DNA of 64,000 bases, taken from Hevea brasiliensis. Its lineage: Eukaryota > Streptophyta > Magnoliopsida > Malpighiales > Euphorbiaceae. The position numbers were made by a program, and so were the translations under genes. The stretch covers positions 44,482,725 to 44,546,724 of the forward strand of contig NC_079510.1 in assembly GCF_030052815.1 (NCBI RefSeq), written 5' to 3'. Positions 10,855-23,447 of this stretch are shown in pieces (position 1 is the first letter of the stretch; the number at the start of each line of letters is the position of its first letter). The notes beneath the pieces were generated by a model. The model had not been told where the DNA came from. It did not search any database and saw nothing but the letters and a program-made list of their open reading frames with translations.

Positions 10855-12795
10855 TTTATTCTCCATTTACATTTCATGTCTTTAATTACTTAGTATTTTG
10901 AACTTATTTTGCTTGTGTTGTTTTACTTCAACCCTTTACTTATTCAGTTTTTTTTAGTTCCTCATAAAATACATTTTTTCTTTTATGTCTTTCGTACATT
11001 GCTCACTTGCTTTAATATGCTCCTTCAGAATTTACACTTGATAATTATATTTTCTGCGCTTAACTTCCCTATTCCAAATTTTTGAGATTAATCGATTTAA
11101 TTAATGGATTCCATTGCACTGTTTCTTTTGCAATGAGTGCAGCAGCTGTCCAAATTTTATCTAATTAAATTGGCTGCACTTCAATGAGGTAACAATTCTC
11201 ATCTCAGCTTGTGTCACTGTCAACACAAGTTGTGCTCTCGCTTATGCAACATGGTAATAATTCTTTATGCACATATCAGCTACCCATTTTCTGCACATTT
11301 TTAACATTGAGGACAATGTTCATTCTAAGTATGGGGGAGAGGGTAAATTTTTTGCAAAAATTACTTTTTCCTTTTTCATTTAGCGACACACTCATACTTG
11401 TAAATATTCACATACATACACTTGCATATAGCTTCATACACTTAGTTATGCATATTTAGTTGCATATAGGTTGACTTGACATTTACACTCATGCATTTCA
11501 TTTAAAATTTTTGGATTTTTAAACCAGTCTTTGAATTCCATAAGCCACTTATTCAAGCAATCCAACTTGCCTTTAGATGGTTAGTGGAATGAAAGTTCCA
11601 GCTGGGTACAAAGTCTTAAGCATTATTCTTTCTCTTACTTAATAGTGAAAATTAATACATTCATCTAGGTATGCAGATTACGATTAGTTATTTTGAGTTT
11701 TGAGTGTCTGGATAAGCCTTTAAGAAAGAAAATGGTCATTGTCGTCTCACCATTCCTAGAACAAGCATCTTAGATCTTTCAAAGCGAAATTTTTAACTTG
11801 CATTTGATAAGAATATGATTTAGGCATTTCTTCATATTTTAAACCTCACATTTAGCCTTAACCTACCTTAATTTCATTTTAACCCTTGCAAACCCCCTTG
11901 AACCTTAATTCCCTAATTTCTTTGGAACCCAAATCATTTACCTAGCCATAAAACCTAAACACTACCACCTATCTATGAGAATAATATTTTAGCAATTAAG
12001 TGCATAAAAAAAAAAATCTCGGAGGATTGAAACATCTTGAAAAGTGCTAGAGTAATTGTGAAAAGTTGAAAAGGTCACCAAAATATCCCATAGGTAATTT
12101 TGGGTGTGACATGAAATAGGGACACATACAAAATCAAAATAAAATAAAATAAATAAGCATAAAAAGTAGTCCCTTTGTATAATCATTGTGATAGCACTTG
12201 AGATTCATTGTGAATTTCTTTCCTCTTGACTTGATAAAAAAAAATTTACTATTATAAAAAAAAAAAAAAGAAAAAAAAATTGGATGCACTTTGAGTTTCA
12301 TGATTAATATTATTCTCATATTTTGTTTACCTTATTTTTTTGTTAACCACAATCTTACCCTATTAGACCCCATTACAACCCTTAAAAAGACCTAATGATT
12401 CTTTGAAAAATGCTTGTTACATTAGTAGAGTTAGATTTTTATGCTTGCATATGGGTTTGGCAATAAAATCTTCCATACATTACTCACCATCTATTTGAGA
12501 CACATTGGCTATCTATTTCATTTAGGTTTGTTTTGGCACAATTGACTCTTGTAGCTGGTTGGTATTTGTTGCTTGGGTTGATTGGTTAATTCTTAGCTAT
12601 TCTGTAATAGTTGAGAGTGCTTGCTTCATTCTTTGTGCTTTTGCTGGTGGGAATTTGGAATGTTGGTGGCTAGAGGTAAGTTGGTAGTTTGGATTAGTGA
12701 ATTTTGTGTTTTCAAAGACTGATTCTATTCCCTTCCAAATGAGTTTTAATGAAATTTTGCTTGAGGACAAGCAAGAGTTTGAGTATGGGGGAATT
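10855..12795 (+). other. Gypsy-1 3' untranslated region with two polypurine-like tracts
   Basis: About 1.9 kb without coding evidence. The tract GTATGGGGGAATTT ending at 12795 abuts the 3' LTR and is the expected plus-strand primer. A second, similar context (GAGGACAATG followed by AAGTATGGGGGAGAG) lies at 11310-11343, well inside. A-rich runs occur at 12003-12016 and 12236-12288. Confidence 0.6.
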
Positions 12796-14283
12796 TGATG
12801 CATGCATTTTAGATCATCATTTAGGAGTAATTTTTGCACATAATTTACCCTTATTCATAGCTATTATTTTAGATATTAGTATATATTTAGTCAATTTTGC
12901 AATTTTCACTTTTCTTAGTTTAATTTTTGGAATTCATTTGTTTTGTAGGATAAATTTGGAGAAATTTGATGTATTTTGATCAGAGTAGCCATTTAGAGGA
13001 GATTAAAATCGAATTGCAAAAATTTTGAAGTTGAGTAAAAAAATGGCCGAGCGACACAACCCGCAAAGACAACTGAATTAGCTTATGTCGCAGCTTGTGT
13101 CGATCGTCAGATATTCACGCCGAGAGCGACACAACCCGCGACACAACTGACTCGGCTTATGTCGTTTTTACTGGAAAATAATTGACGTGGCATTTCCGTT
13201 ACTCCAGCTTTTTACCTCACTTTCTCTGGATCCTTCCCCCTTTTACCCATTATAGAACAGTCCCCTCGCCTATATAAAGTGCCCTTTATCACTTTCTTTC
13301 CATATAGAGAGCAAGGGAGTCATTTTCGGAAAAGTTAGAAAGAGAGAAGGAGGAGCACCTTCTGCATTTTCTTCCAGCAGCAGCAAGGATCACGTTTCTG
13401 CACTTTTCTGCAGAGATCCTTCTGCAATTTGCTGGGTTTTTTCTACCCCTTTTAGCTTACATTTCCATTATTTCTTCATTTCTTCATTTGGGTTTGTCTT
13501 TAAACAATGATTTGTGAGTAGTTGATTGAGATTCTAGAGATGGGTTTGTAAATATTGATTTGTATTGTGGTTTTGAACTGATTTAGCCATTTAAATGGGA
13601 TTTGTTATATTTTGATTTATTGCTTGTGTGCTTATTGCCTTGCTTGATGAATGGGCCCTCATTAAGTTAAGTTTTAATCCTTAATAGATGGACTGAAAAG
13701 TGAATATTGGGGATGGATAATCTTGCAATAAACTTTATTTTCTTGGTGTTAGAAATAAGCTAAGAAGATTAAGGGGAATTTTCCAAAAATCAATTTTATG
13801 CATTAGTTGGGTTTTTATTAGATTTGAAATACCGTGAAAACAGGGTTTGATTTAATGAAAACCAATTTTGAGATGCTTGAAAAAGGTTTCAAAAATTTAA
13901 GAATTGATTTCCCTCAAAATTGCAATTCTCATGTGTTTGGCTAAATTAATGATAAACCACATGCAAACAATATTGAAAATCCAATCTCTAGAATCAATTT
14001 TATTTTTATTGAATTTAGATTTAATTCTTCTTAATTTCATAAATAGAAATTTCAAATTAATTTTTGGTAATCTAGTTTAATTAATTTTAATTAATTGTTT
14101 GATTTAGTTTTAATTTCTCAAATACCAATTTTAATTCTAAATTTCACTTTTAATATTTTTAAATTTTGTCATTCTAATTAGCTTATCCTTTTATTTCCAA
14201 TTTAAGCACAATTCCCTGTGGGATCGATATCATTTTTAAAACTATACTACTGTGACCCGTGCACTTGCGGACACACCGTATCA
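12796..14283 (+). repeat. Gypsy-1 3' LTR (1488 bp)
   Basis: Near-identical copy of 1257-2744, beginning TGATGCATGC and ending GTATCA, followed by the duplication GTAAG at 14284-14288. Its TATA box is at 13271-13278. It could act as an outward promoter toward the Copia-1 remnant. Confidence 0.94.
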
Positions 14284-15678
14284 GTAAGAGGAGACAGGAG
14301 CTTCCATAAAATGACTTACTAAACCAACTGCAAACAGAATATCAGGTTTTGAGAATGTCACGTATCTCAAGCTTCCCACAAGACTTTTAAAGAGAGTGGA
14401 ATATATATTATCCCCACTATCGAACTTTGACAACTTAACTCCACATTTCATAGGCGCGTTCATAGGATTGTAGTCAAGCATTTTGAATTTCTCCAAATTT
14501 TTTTTTGCATATCCTTCTTGAGAAATAAAAATGCCATCTTCCATTTGCTTCACCTCAAAGCCTAAATAGTGAGTCATGAGGCCAATATCGGTCATCTCAA
14601 ATTCAATAGTCATTATTTTCTTCAATTCTTCAAACAAGTTTGAATTGTTGCCCGTGAAAATGAGATCATCCACATATAGACAAACAATTAAAATATCACC
14701 ATTAGCATGCAGCTTCACAAAAAGAGCACATTCATGAAGATAATACAAACCCATTGTCTTGAAAGTACTTGTCAATCCGGCTATTCCATGCTCTTGGTGC
14801 TTGTTCTAGCCCATACAAAGCTTTCTTTAATCTCAACACTTTATCTTCATGTCCTTTAACCACGAAACCCAATGGTTATTCTGCATAAACCTCCTATTCA
14901 AAATAGCCATTGAGAAAAGCTGACTTCACATCAAGTTGAAAGATTTCCCACTTCATTTGTGCTGAAATAGCTATGAGTAAACGAATAGTCTCCATGCGTG
15001 CAACTGGTGCAAACATCCCTTCATAATCAACTCCATGCTTTTGCTTGTATCCTTTAGCGACAAGCCTTGCCTTGTATCTTTCCACTTCTCCTTGAGAATT
15101 CTTCTTTGCCTTGTACACCCATTTGATGCCAATAGCTTCATGTCCTTTAGGAAGAGTTGTTAGCTCCCACGTGTTATTTTTGTTTATGGAATTGATCTCT
15201 TCTTCCATAGCTTATCTCCATCTTGTATCTCTCATGGCTTCATCAAAATTCATGGGCTCACTGTCAAGGAAAAGACAAAACAAAGCATTTATGTCAAAGT
15301 TAATGATCTCCTCAGTTTCATCATAAAGTTTTTGAATGCTCTTCATTTTCTGTGGCCTTTCATTTGAACTTTCTTAAAAGGTGGGTGATGTAACATGATT
15401 TGGAGAAGGAGGTGGAGTTGTCTCTTGCAAAGGCACCATGGTCTATTGATCTTCCTCTCCAAAGTATGGAAAGAAATCATAGACACCTTCTTCTTGTTGC
15501 TCCCATTTCCAAGCCACTTCTTCATCAAACTCTACAGCTCTACTCACCACAATCTTGCCATTACTTGGGTTGTACAATTTGTAGCATTTTGAATTTGCAT
15601 CATAGCCAATGAAGACATGCTTGACACTTCGATCATCAAGCTTGGATCTCTCTTGTTGTGGAACATGAGCATATGCAA
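14284..15678 (-). pseudogene. Copia-1 reverse transcriptase block
   Basis: Minus-strand Copia RT. From the high end it reads the integrase C-terminal linker, then NNTWELTTLPKGHEAIGIKW, YKARLVAKGYKQKHGVDY, FQLDVKSAFLNG and the catalytic LYVDDLIFTGNN near 14670, then FEMTDIGLMTHYLGFEV. It is broken by stops near 15208 and 14880 and by shifts, and ends at the Gypsy-1 junction (14288/1252). Removal of Gypsy-1 makes it continuous with the RNase H block at 1251; removal of the 15679-19544 insert joins it to integrase. Confidence 0.88.
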
Positions 15679-18600
15679 TGTAACACCCTCACTTTAGGTA
15701 GTCCATATATTCTACTGTTCTGACGACTAATGTCTATTCAGACAGCTAGGATGTCTGGAACTACACTCAAACTAAAGTGAAGAGCCATAAATTGATTGAA
15801 TAAAGACCAAGAAAAATTAAGGAAAAATAAAAGAAATGAAATGCAACTGAGTTAAACAAGCCGGAGTCACGGCGATGGGTGACCGTACTGGGAAGCGACT
15901 GCGAAGTCAGTTGCCGACCTCAGACTTGCGAGGAACCCTAGGAAATAATTTTTGAGACTAAATTAGAGGTTTTATAAAGATTAAATGACATTAAAAATAT
16001 CAAAGAAATTCAAAAAAAATTGCCAATCGATAAAGGGAAATTAAAACTCGATAAGCACTATGAAGGGTATTTTGGTCATTTCAACCCCAGAGTTAAATTT
16101 TGACCTAATGTCAATTAAAATAAGGGAGATTAAAACACATAAAATAAATTAAAATAATGAATTATGGAATGAAAAAGGAAAAAGAAAAGAAAAGAAAAGA
16201 AAGAAAATCAAAATATAAATGAATTACTACATGAGCATGATGTCAAAATGACATCATTAAAAGTTCTACCCAATTAAAATTGGACAAGCATATATAAATG
16301 AGACAAATTAACTTAAATAGTAAAAAAGAGACCATTTTCTTTAATTTTTCTCATCTTTGCCGAACCATGGGAGCTATCTTCTCCCACCATTTTTCTTCCT
16401 AGCAAGCTTGAATTTCCATGCTTTTCTCACCCAAAAACCCTAAATCCCCTCACAAATAATTAATTCCACACCTTAAAGAAGATAGGGGCAACCAAGAAGA
16501 AAAGGAAAATTAAAGATTAGTTAAAACTAAATTTGGCTCCAAAGAGATTAGTGCACCATATGACTTTCCTTCTTTCTTTTATAGTTATTAACATACAAAC
16601 TAAGTCAAAATTTCATGAAATTAAAAAGAATACTTTAAGTACATGGAACCCAAATTTTTGGCAGCCATGGAAAGTGTGATGAATTGATGGTTCTGATGGT
16701 TTTAAATTAGTTAGTGATGTTGATTGATGAACTTATATGTATTAGAAGTTGAATTGCCTTGAGAATGCTTGAAATTGAAACTTTGAGTTAGGGTTTTGAC
16801 CTAACTTTAGGGCTTTGGCATTATTACTTGAAATTTGTGTTGTTGAGACTATTTGTTGCCTACTAGAAGTGCCATGTATGCCAATTGAAGTATGAGAGTT
16901 GGAGGAAATTGAAAATTTGGAAGTGTGTTTTTATGCAAGATTTCTGGACTAATGAGTTCAGCATGTTTTGACAACCATAACTTGAATTGTGTTGCTCCAA
17001 TTGGTATGAAGCCAATTGGAGATGAAACCAGGATCAAAGTGCCCCATTTTTCATAAAAAACTATGCCCAAAAGTTGTCCAAATCTTGACCTAATTACTGT
17101 TTCAATTTGGCCTACCAAATCCTAAAGCCAGAAAAATGACCAAATGAACAGTTCATTTGGCCATAACTTCCTCTAGACAGGTCCAAATGACCTGATTTTT
17201 GTGGCATTGGAAAGCTTAGACATAGGGCTACAACTTTCATGAAGAACACAAAACCCAAAAATGCCTCTAACCAAGTCAAATTGTTAGCACAAATTAGATT
17301 AATAAAACTGTCCAGAACCAATCTGCCCAGAATTTGTTAAACTTAGGCTCACCCGATCAGTTTTGGCAAAAATGCCAAAACTTGGTCTTAAAAATTGCAA
17401 AATGAATGAAGCTAGTGTCAAAAGTTTTATAAGGCATATATCTACAATATTGATGTTTTGACCAGAACCCAGAACCCAAGGGAACTAAGTCAAATTGTTA
17501 GAACAACTTAATATACCAAATCTTGAAATTTGCCTCAACTACCACCTGACCCCAGAACAGAATTTATATCATAACTTTCACTAGGAAATCCCAAATGGGA
17601 TGAACCAAACTGTTTTGGAAACCTAAGAGATAGGGCTTCAACTTTAATTTATAAAATTTTCTCAAAATTTGAGTGTAAGATCCCTAAAATGAGAGTCAAG
17701 GCCACTGACCTAAACTTGAAATCCTGTAGACACAGGGCACCTGAGTCCAGACCAGTTAATTTGCTATAATTAATTCTACAAGACTTGAAAAATTGTAATT
17801 CAAAATTCTGAGTAATCATAAGACATATGGTAATAAATTCTATGAAGAATATTAGGCCTAAAAGTGGCTGTAACATGTTCAAATAATTAGAAAAATATTG
17901 ACTTCAGAATCTGCCTGGTTCTGGAACTTAAGTGAGTTAAGAAACCAGTTTTGGTTATTTGACCATAACTTGAGTTCTAAAACTCCAAATGATATGATTC
18001 AAAAAGGAAAATAAAAATAAGACATAGAGAGACAACTTTTCATGAAGGAAGTGTAGCCAAACAGTACCCACATCTTGGCCAATTTGCTAGAAGAAGATAA
18101 GACACCAAATTTGGACCTAAAGAAAGGTTCAAGATATTATTTGATACATGACATGTAAATTACCTATATGAATTGCTAAATGTATAAGTTACATGAAAAT
18201 GAAGGGGGAACCTATCTTCCTACTATAAATTGACATGAAACTACTATAAAGCACAAATAGTGCATGACATGAAATGATAAGATCATAAGTAATTAATAAT
18301 ATTAATTTGCCCAAAGAATACCTAGACTTATTTATATAGCACGGATCGATTGGTATATCAATTAGGGACTACAGATAGCAGTATTGCTCACAGGAATAAT
18401 TATTGATGGACAACATATGTCTAAAATGGTTGTTCTACTGGCTTTATGCCTGTCCGCTGGCCTTGTGCCTGACATGACAGATGTATACATGATAGGCATA
18501 TGGATGTCTAACTTGTATACTCCCGTGTATCCAGTCTTTATAGTCTATCATAGGTTACTTGGGCACAAATATGAGTAATGAGTCTTAGATTTAATTAAAT

Positions 18601-19544
18601 ACCGAAAATATCACATATATGAGTAATAGGCTATAAAAATCAATTGATTATATGAAGAGATCCCAGTAAATGGAGCAGCTAAAGTTATGAAACGACTCAT
18701 AAGTAATAAGTTTTAAAAATTAAATAATTATATGAAGAGACCACTGATATGAAATTAAGAAGACTGAAAATAGAATAAATTATTAAAAAAGATCCCGACA
18801 AGTTTAATTGCTTCCAAAGCTCAGTAAACATGTAATTGACTCAGAGTCCTTTAAATATGTATCTCTATATGAAATTATGCATGAAATAATTATCCTTGAT
18901 TATTCAGTTATTTTTATTTTAAATTATGCACCACTAAGCAATATGCTTAGAGCGATGGATTGTTGCTTTGCGTAGGTATTGAAGGGATTGACCAATAGAG
19001 TCCAGACAGAGATTCTGAGCAGATCTGCACTAGTGTGGGAGTCACATCAGCAGAGTATTTTTGGTATGGCTCATGTATATTTAGATTTTGTACTTTTGAT
19101 TTCTGTACATAAATCAAAGATGTAATTTATTTTGAGACTGTAATATAAATTGTAAATTATTGTATATGAATTTTATTAATAAAAGTAAATGTGTTTTACA
19201 TGAATTGATTATATGACATATGATATGAATTGATGATATGATGTGATACATGGAAACTAATGAGATGGATATGACAAGAGGTAAATTGATATAGATTGAA
19301 CTTATGATATGAAAATTTAAACAGGTAAATAAGAAAACCCGCCATGCACTAATAAAATAGAGGAGACTCTGTCTGGGTCTCCATAAAAATGAAATAGGAT
19401 AAAAAAAAATTTTACACGTAAGATAATATAATTAAATAGACAATTAAATTAATATTGTATATGAAAAGATAAAATAAGATGCTCTGATACCGAATGTAGC
19501 ACATCTTGCTTGACTGCACTGTAGACGGGTGAGGGGGTGTTGCA
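15679..19544 (+). mobile_element. Probable solo LTR of a TGTAACACCC-type Gypsy element (3866 bp)
   Basis: Starts TGTAACACCCTCAC and ends GGTGTTGCA, so it has TG...CA ends with short inverted termini. It is flanked by TGCAA at 15674-15678 and 19545-19549, the interrupted codons of Copia-1. No gag or pol similarity and no second copy of its ends is seen inside, so a recombined solo LTR is the simplest reading. The 5' part has the LTR-like segment GTGACCGTACTGGG near 15890; the 3' part has a transcript-end-like zone near 19000-19200. Between about 16960 and 18110 diverged copies of a segment built around CCATAACTT, CCAAATG and ACAACTTTCATGAAG recur. A sequence complementary to a tRNA-Met primer site (GCTCTGATACC) lies at 19480-19490. 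Strand is set by the LTR start consensus. Confidence 0.68.
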
Positions 19545-20562
19545 TGCAATACTTCCAAAAACTCGTAAATGATTGACGCAAGGCTTTTTTTTGCTCCATA
19601 CTTCTTGGGGAGTCTTGTCTTTCACACTTCTTGTTGGAGATTTGTTGGAAAAATATACTGCACAAGAGATAACTTCGGCCCAAAATTCCTTGGGCATACA
19701 TTTGGCTTTTAACATACATCTAGCCATGTTAACAATTGTTCTACTTTTCCTCTTCGCAACACCATTTTGTTATGGTGATCTTGGAACTGTTAAGGGACAA
19801 TTCTACGAGATTCACAAAAATTATGGAATTCTTTGGAAGTGAATTTGCCTCCTCTATCGGTTCTCAAAAATTTAATCTCATAGTTACTATCTTTTTCTAC
19901 AAGTGCCTTAAAATTTTTAATAGCAACAAATGCATCCGACTTTTGCTTCAGAAAATAAACCCAAGTCTTACTGCTATAATCATCAATAAAAAGTAAGAAA
20001 TATTCATTTTTACCAAATGAAGGTGGATTGATTGGCCCACAAACATTGGCATGCACAAGTTGGAGCGGCTTGGATGCTCTTATAGTGGCTTCTTTTGGAA
20101 AACTTCTTCTTGAATGCTTCCCAAGTAGATATGCTTTACACAATTGATTTGGATGGTTAATCAAAGGCATCCCTTTCACCATCTTTTCTTTTTCTATCAC
20201 CTTGAGTGCGGCAAATTTTAAATGGCCAAATCTCAAATGCCAACGCCATGCTTCATCTTTCACACTAGCCTTTAAGTATCTTGCTTTAATAGTCTTGAGA
20301 TTCAATACAAACATTCTATTCTTTGACATATGCACCTTAGCAATCAAATTAGCACTTTGATCTCTAAGCCAAAGACAATAATCTTTTATATGAATCTCAT
20401 ACCTTTTTTCAATAAGTTGGCCCAAACTCAAAATATTACTATTCAATTTTTGAACATAATAAACATTGATAATAAGTACATGCCCACTATCCTTTGAAGA
20501 AATTAGAATTGTACCTCTCCCTTGAATTTGTACTTTTGAAGAGTCTCCAGAAGAAATATTTC
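19545..20562 (-). pseudogene. Copia-1 integrase block
   Basis: Reading down from 20562, a 260-residue open part contains the GAG-pre-integrase motif WHLRFGHLKFAALK, then the integrase core VCGPINPPSFGKNEYFLLF with IDDYSSKTWVYFL (first D region), and FLRTDRGGKFTSKEF (second D). After a stop near 19790 the frame shifts and continues as ARCMLKAKCMPKEFWAEV and NHLRVFGSIA. The HHCC finger is degraded (the second cysteine pair reads LCKAYLLGKH). The block ends at the solo-LTR insert at 19544 and, on the other side, at the Gypsy-2 insert at 20563. Confidence 0.88.
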
Positions 20563-23220
20563 TGCAACACCCCAAAATTTTAAAACTTTATTATTTTATG
20601 AGTATTATGGATATTTTAATTTTATTAAATTTTAAGAAATTATTTGAGATTTTTCAGATTTTAAAAATCGGGTTCGATTTTTCCGAAAATATAAATTTAG
20701 ATGATTTTTAAAAATTAATTTAAAGACCACGTGGAAAAACTAAAAATATATTTGGAATCTACGAATTTTTCTGAGTTTTTTGGAATTTTTTCGGAATTTT
20801 TGGACCTCGTTTTCGGTCCCGAGGCAGAGTAAAAATTCAAAATTTTATATCCTGAATCGAACCGGCTGAATCGAACCGGATTGGATCGGACCGGTCGAAT
20901 CGGACCGGCCTTTTCTTTTTCTTCTTTCCCCTTCCCCGCACGCGTCCGACCCCCCTCCCTTTCTCTCTCTTTTTCTCTCTCCTCCCTACTCCCCTTGCCG
21001 CGCCGCCGCCTCCCTTGCCACCCCAGCTCGCCGGCGCCCACCACCAGCCGTCCCAGCCCACCGGCCGCCGCCTGGAATGCCGGAAAACGGCGCTCGAAGT
21101 GGAGCGACGCGCGCGCACGACCGTTCGACTTCCCGGCCAAAATCCGGTCGATCCGTCCACCAATCAGACCGGGTCTTGTGTCTAAACTCATCTACTCGTC
21201 GAGAGCTTTCCATAGACACCAAGAACACCGAAATCCATTGAGCGGTTTGTCCAATTTTTGCCTGGGAAGTTTTAGCCCATTTTGACTTTTGGGCTAGATT
21301 TCTCGCAAACCGTGAACCCAACGAGAAAACCGAGAGTACCAGAGCGTTCCACTCGTCGAGAGCTTCGCGGGGATATAAATTTCAAAATTTTTCGACACCG
21401 TTTTTCGGTGGGTCCCACGAAACTTCGCAGTGTTTTTCCGAGCATTAAATGAGCTTAGAAAATTCTGAAAAATTTATGTACTAACCCCCGTGTTGTGGGC
21501 TTTGTGTAGGTATCCTCAATTCGCGGAAATTCGATAGTTGACCGGGTTTGTGAATTTCCGGCCAGACAGACCCGTTACCAGAAAAGTCTCCGAATTGGAC
21601 CGAGGTTTTAGCTACCCCCCCCATTGTCAGACGTCCCGAGCTCGTCCCCGGAGTCGGAATCAGCAAAGGTAAACCTGAACCTTGCTTTTTTCATAATTTT
21701 TTAGTGCTTAAATAGGATTAAAAATCCATAAAATATTCGTGGCAGCTCAGAAAATTATGATTCTTTTTGCAATAGCCTAATAATATCATTAAGGACCGCG
21801 AGGCGAAGTTTTAGAATTTTTAGAGCTTATTTGGGTAGTTTTTGCAAAAATGATAAATTATAAGGATTAAATTGAAATTTTACATATTGTGATGGATGAC
21901 TGATTTGATGGGCCCAGGAGGGGCTGTGTGATGTGATTGAGTTGTGGATATATGGGTTGTGAATATAGAAGTGTGTTTTGAGCCCTTTTGCAGGTTGGGT
22001 AGGTCCTAGGTATAGAGGAGACTCTGCCGGATTTTCGGTATGACTTAGGACGTATTTGGTCTTTTCTTGATTTGTATTGAGTCATTTGTATTAAATAATT
22101 GTAATGTAATTGTCAGGTGAGCCGGGACAGCCTTCTTCCTCCGCCCAGCCGCCCCAGTGACCGTTGTCAAGTCTGTGAGTAAAATATTAAATTTAATTGT
22201 AATTTCACTATTATTATATGTTCAAGCATGTCCATGCATCACTTATATGTATATATTTATGTAGTTAAACTCTAGGCACGATTTATATTGCATTCATAAC
22301 TGTTAAAGTGCCATGGATGTTGTTGTGGTAATTTGGAGCAGTGTGCGTGCGTTGGCGTGCTTGTGATGTGGTGTGGACTATGGATAGGACGGGTAGACAC
22401 GGCTTGAGATCTTAGCTGGGAACCGGTCCTTCGGGGTAGACACGGCTTGAGTTCTTCGCTGGGACCCCGATTTGGTTTATTAAGCGAAAGTCCGGCTTGA
22501 GTTCTTCGCTGGCACCAGGTTGAATTTAAGAGAGTTGTATAAGGGATTAGCTCCCATATATTATGATTGATACTACTGGGTGTGTGAGTGCTCCAAATGA
22601 CCTTTTTGCTGTTATGATGTGAATTTATTGCTAGTGTTGCATTTCACTCTACAGGGTGCATTAGTTTTAGATAGTTATAGAAATTATGGTTAAAATTGAT
22701 ATTTTACTCTCTGAGTCGAACGCTCACTCCTGTTCAATATTTTTCCAGGCCACAGGAGGATATTTTTGAGGTTAACCTGCTTTCTTCCTCGCAGGTCAAT
22801 TATTAATGTTTGTATAAACTTGTTAAATCTCAGAATTTCCGCATGTGTTAGGAATGTTTATTTGATATGGGTCTGTAAACTAAATTATTATTTTGGACCT
22901 GTAAACTTAATATTCTATGCATGTTTGATGGATTGGATGAGGGAGCTGAGCTCCCATTTATTTTTATGCTGATGAGTATGTGGAGGGTGAGCTGAGCTCC
23001 CCAATTGAGTATTTATTGTGTTTACAGGTCGGGTGAGTCAAAAACTCCCCGTTGGTAGGTCCATTTTATGGCCGGACTCTGTCCGGTTGATTTCTTGAAA
23101 TTGGGCCCAAATGGGCCTTAGAGTTGGGTTAAGTGAATAGTTAGGCTTACTACGGGCCTCGGGGGCTTTAGGCTGGCCCAGGTCCTAGTGCCGGTCCGGC
23201 CCATAGGTTGGGTCGTGACA
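20563..23220 (+). repeat. Gypsy-2 5' LTR (2658 bp)
   Basis: Begins TGCAACACCCC (second base pair of the consensus changed) and ends GGGTCGTGACA. It contains a GC-rich, pyrimidine-biased stretch at 20910-21130 and a cluster of three diverged sub-repeats around GGCTTGAGTTCTTCGCTGG at 22400-22520. It retains a segment (about 21945-22030) that is missing from the 3' LTR. Long open frames here on both strands are not genes. Confidence 0.92.
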
Positions 23221-23224
23221 AATG

Positions 23225-23236
23225 TGGTATCAGAGC
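23225..23236 (+). other. Gypsy-2 primer-binding site (tRNA-iMet type)
   Basis: TGGTATCAGAGC, four bases after the 5' LTR end, complementary to the 3' end of initiator tRNA-Met. Confidence 0.88.
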
Positions 23237-23447
23237 TTAGGCTCCAGATTCTTAGGGAATGTTTGTCTAAAGTATTGGGAAGAGTCTACTAGGAGTCACA
23301 TGCGGAAAAATAGGGTCCATATTCGTCTTGCATTGTCATCTTTGCTTCTAGTTTCTGCTTTATATATTGAGTGTAAATATGAGTTTATAGAGCTATGTAA
23401 TGAGTAATTTTGAATTTTGTGGGCTAATGCTGCTGAATTTCAAGAAA

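Larger units (their letters stand above)
1257..14283 (+). mobile_element. Gypsy-1: Athila/Tat-type Ty3/Gypsy retrotransposon
   Basis: A 13,027-bp element with two equal 1488-bp LTRs (1257-2744, 12796-14283) and the 5-bp duplication GTAAG at 1252-1256 and 14284-14288. The primer site at 2751-2768 matches the 3' end of tRNA-Asp, which is typical of Athila/Tat elements. The reverse transcriptase box FMDDFSVYG and the protease box CDLGASVSLMP support the same lineage. The order is gag, protease, RT, RNase H, integrase, then a further ORF behind integrase. The LTRs differ at only a few percent of sites at most, so insertion is fairly recent, yet pol has several stops and frameshifts. It cuts the RT/RNase H part of Copia-1. 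Confidence 0.94.

Noticed and set aside
15679..19544. Reading this insert as a short-LTR element on the minus strand, because GGTATCAGAGC lies 50 bp from one end
   Set aside because: The first 50 bases from the high end (minus strand) do not reappear at the other end beyond the shared ends (TGYAACACCC...CTCAC), so no LTR pair can be shown.
20881..21285. Long open frames on both strands in a GC-rich stretch, with proline- or arginine-rich products
   Set aside because: The stretch is inside the Gypsy-2 LTR and is repeated at 28534-28872 with different frame breaks. The open frames follow from base composition, not from coding constraint.
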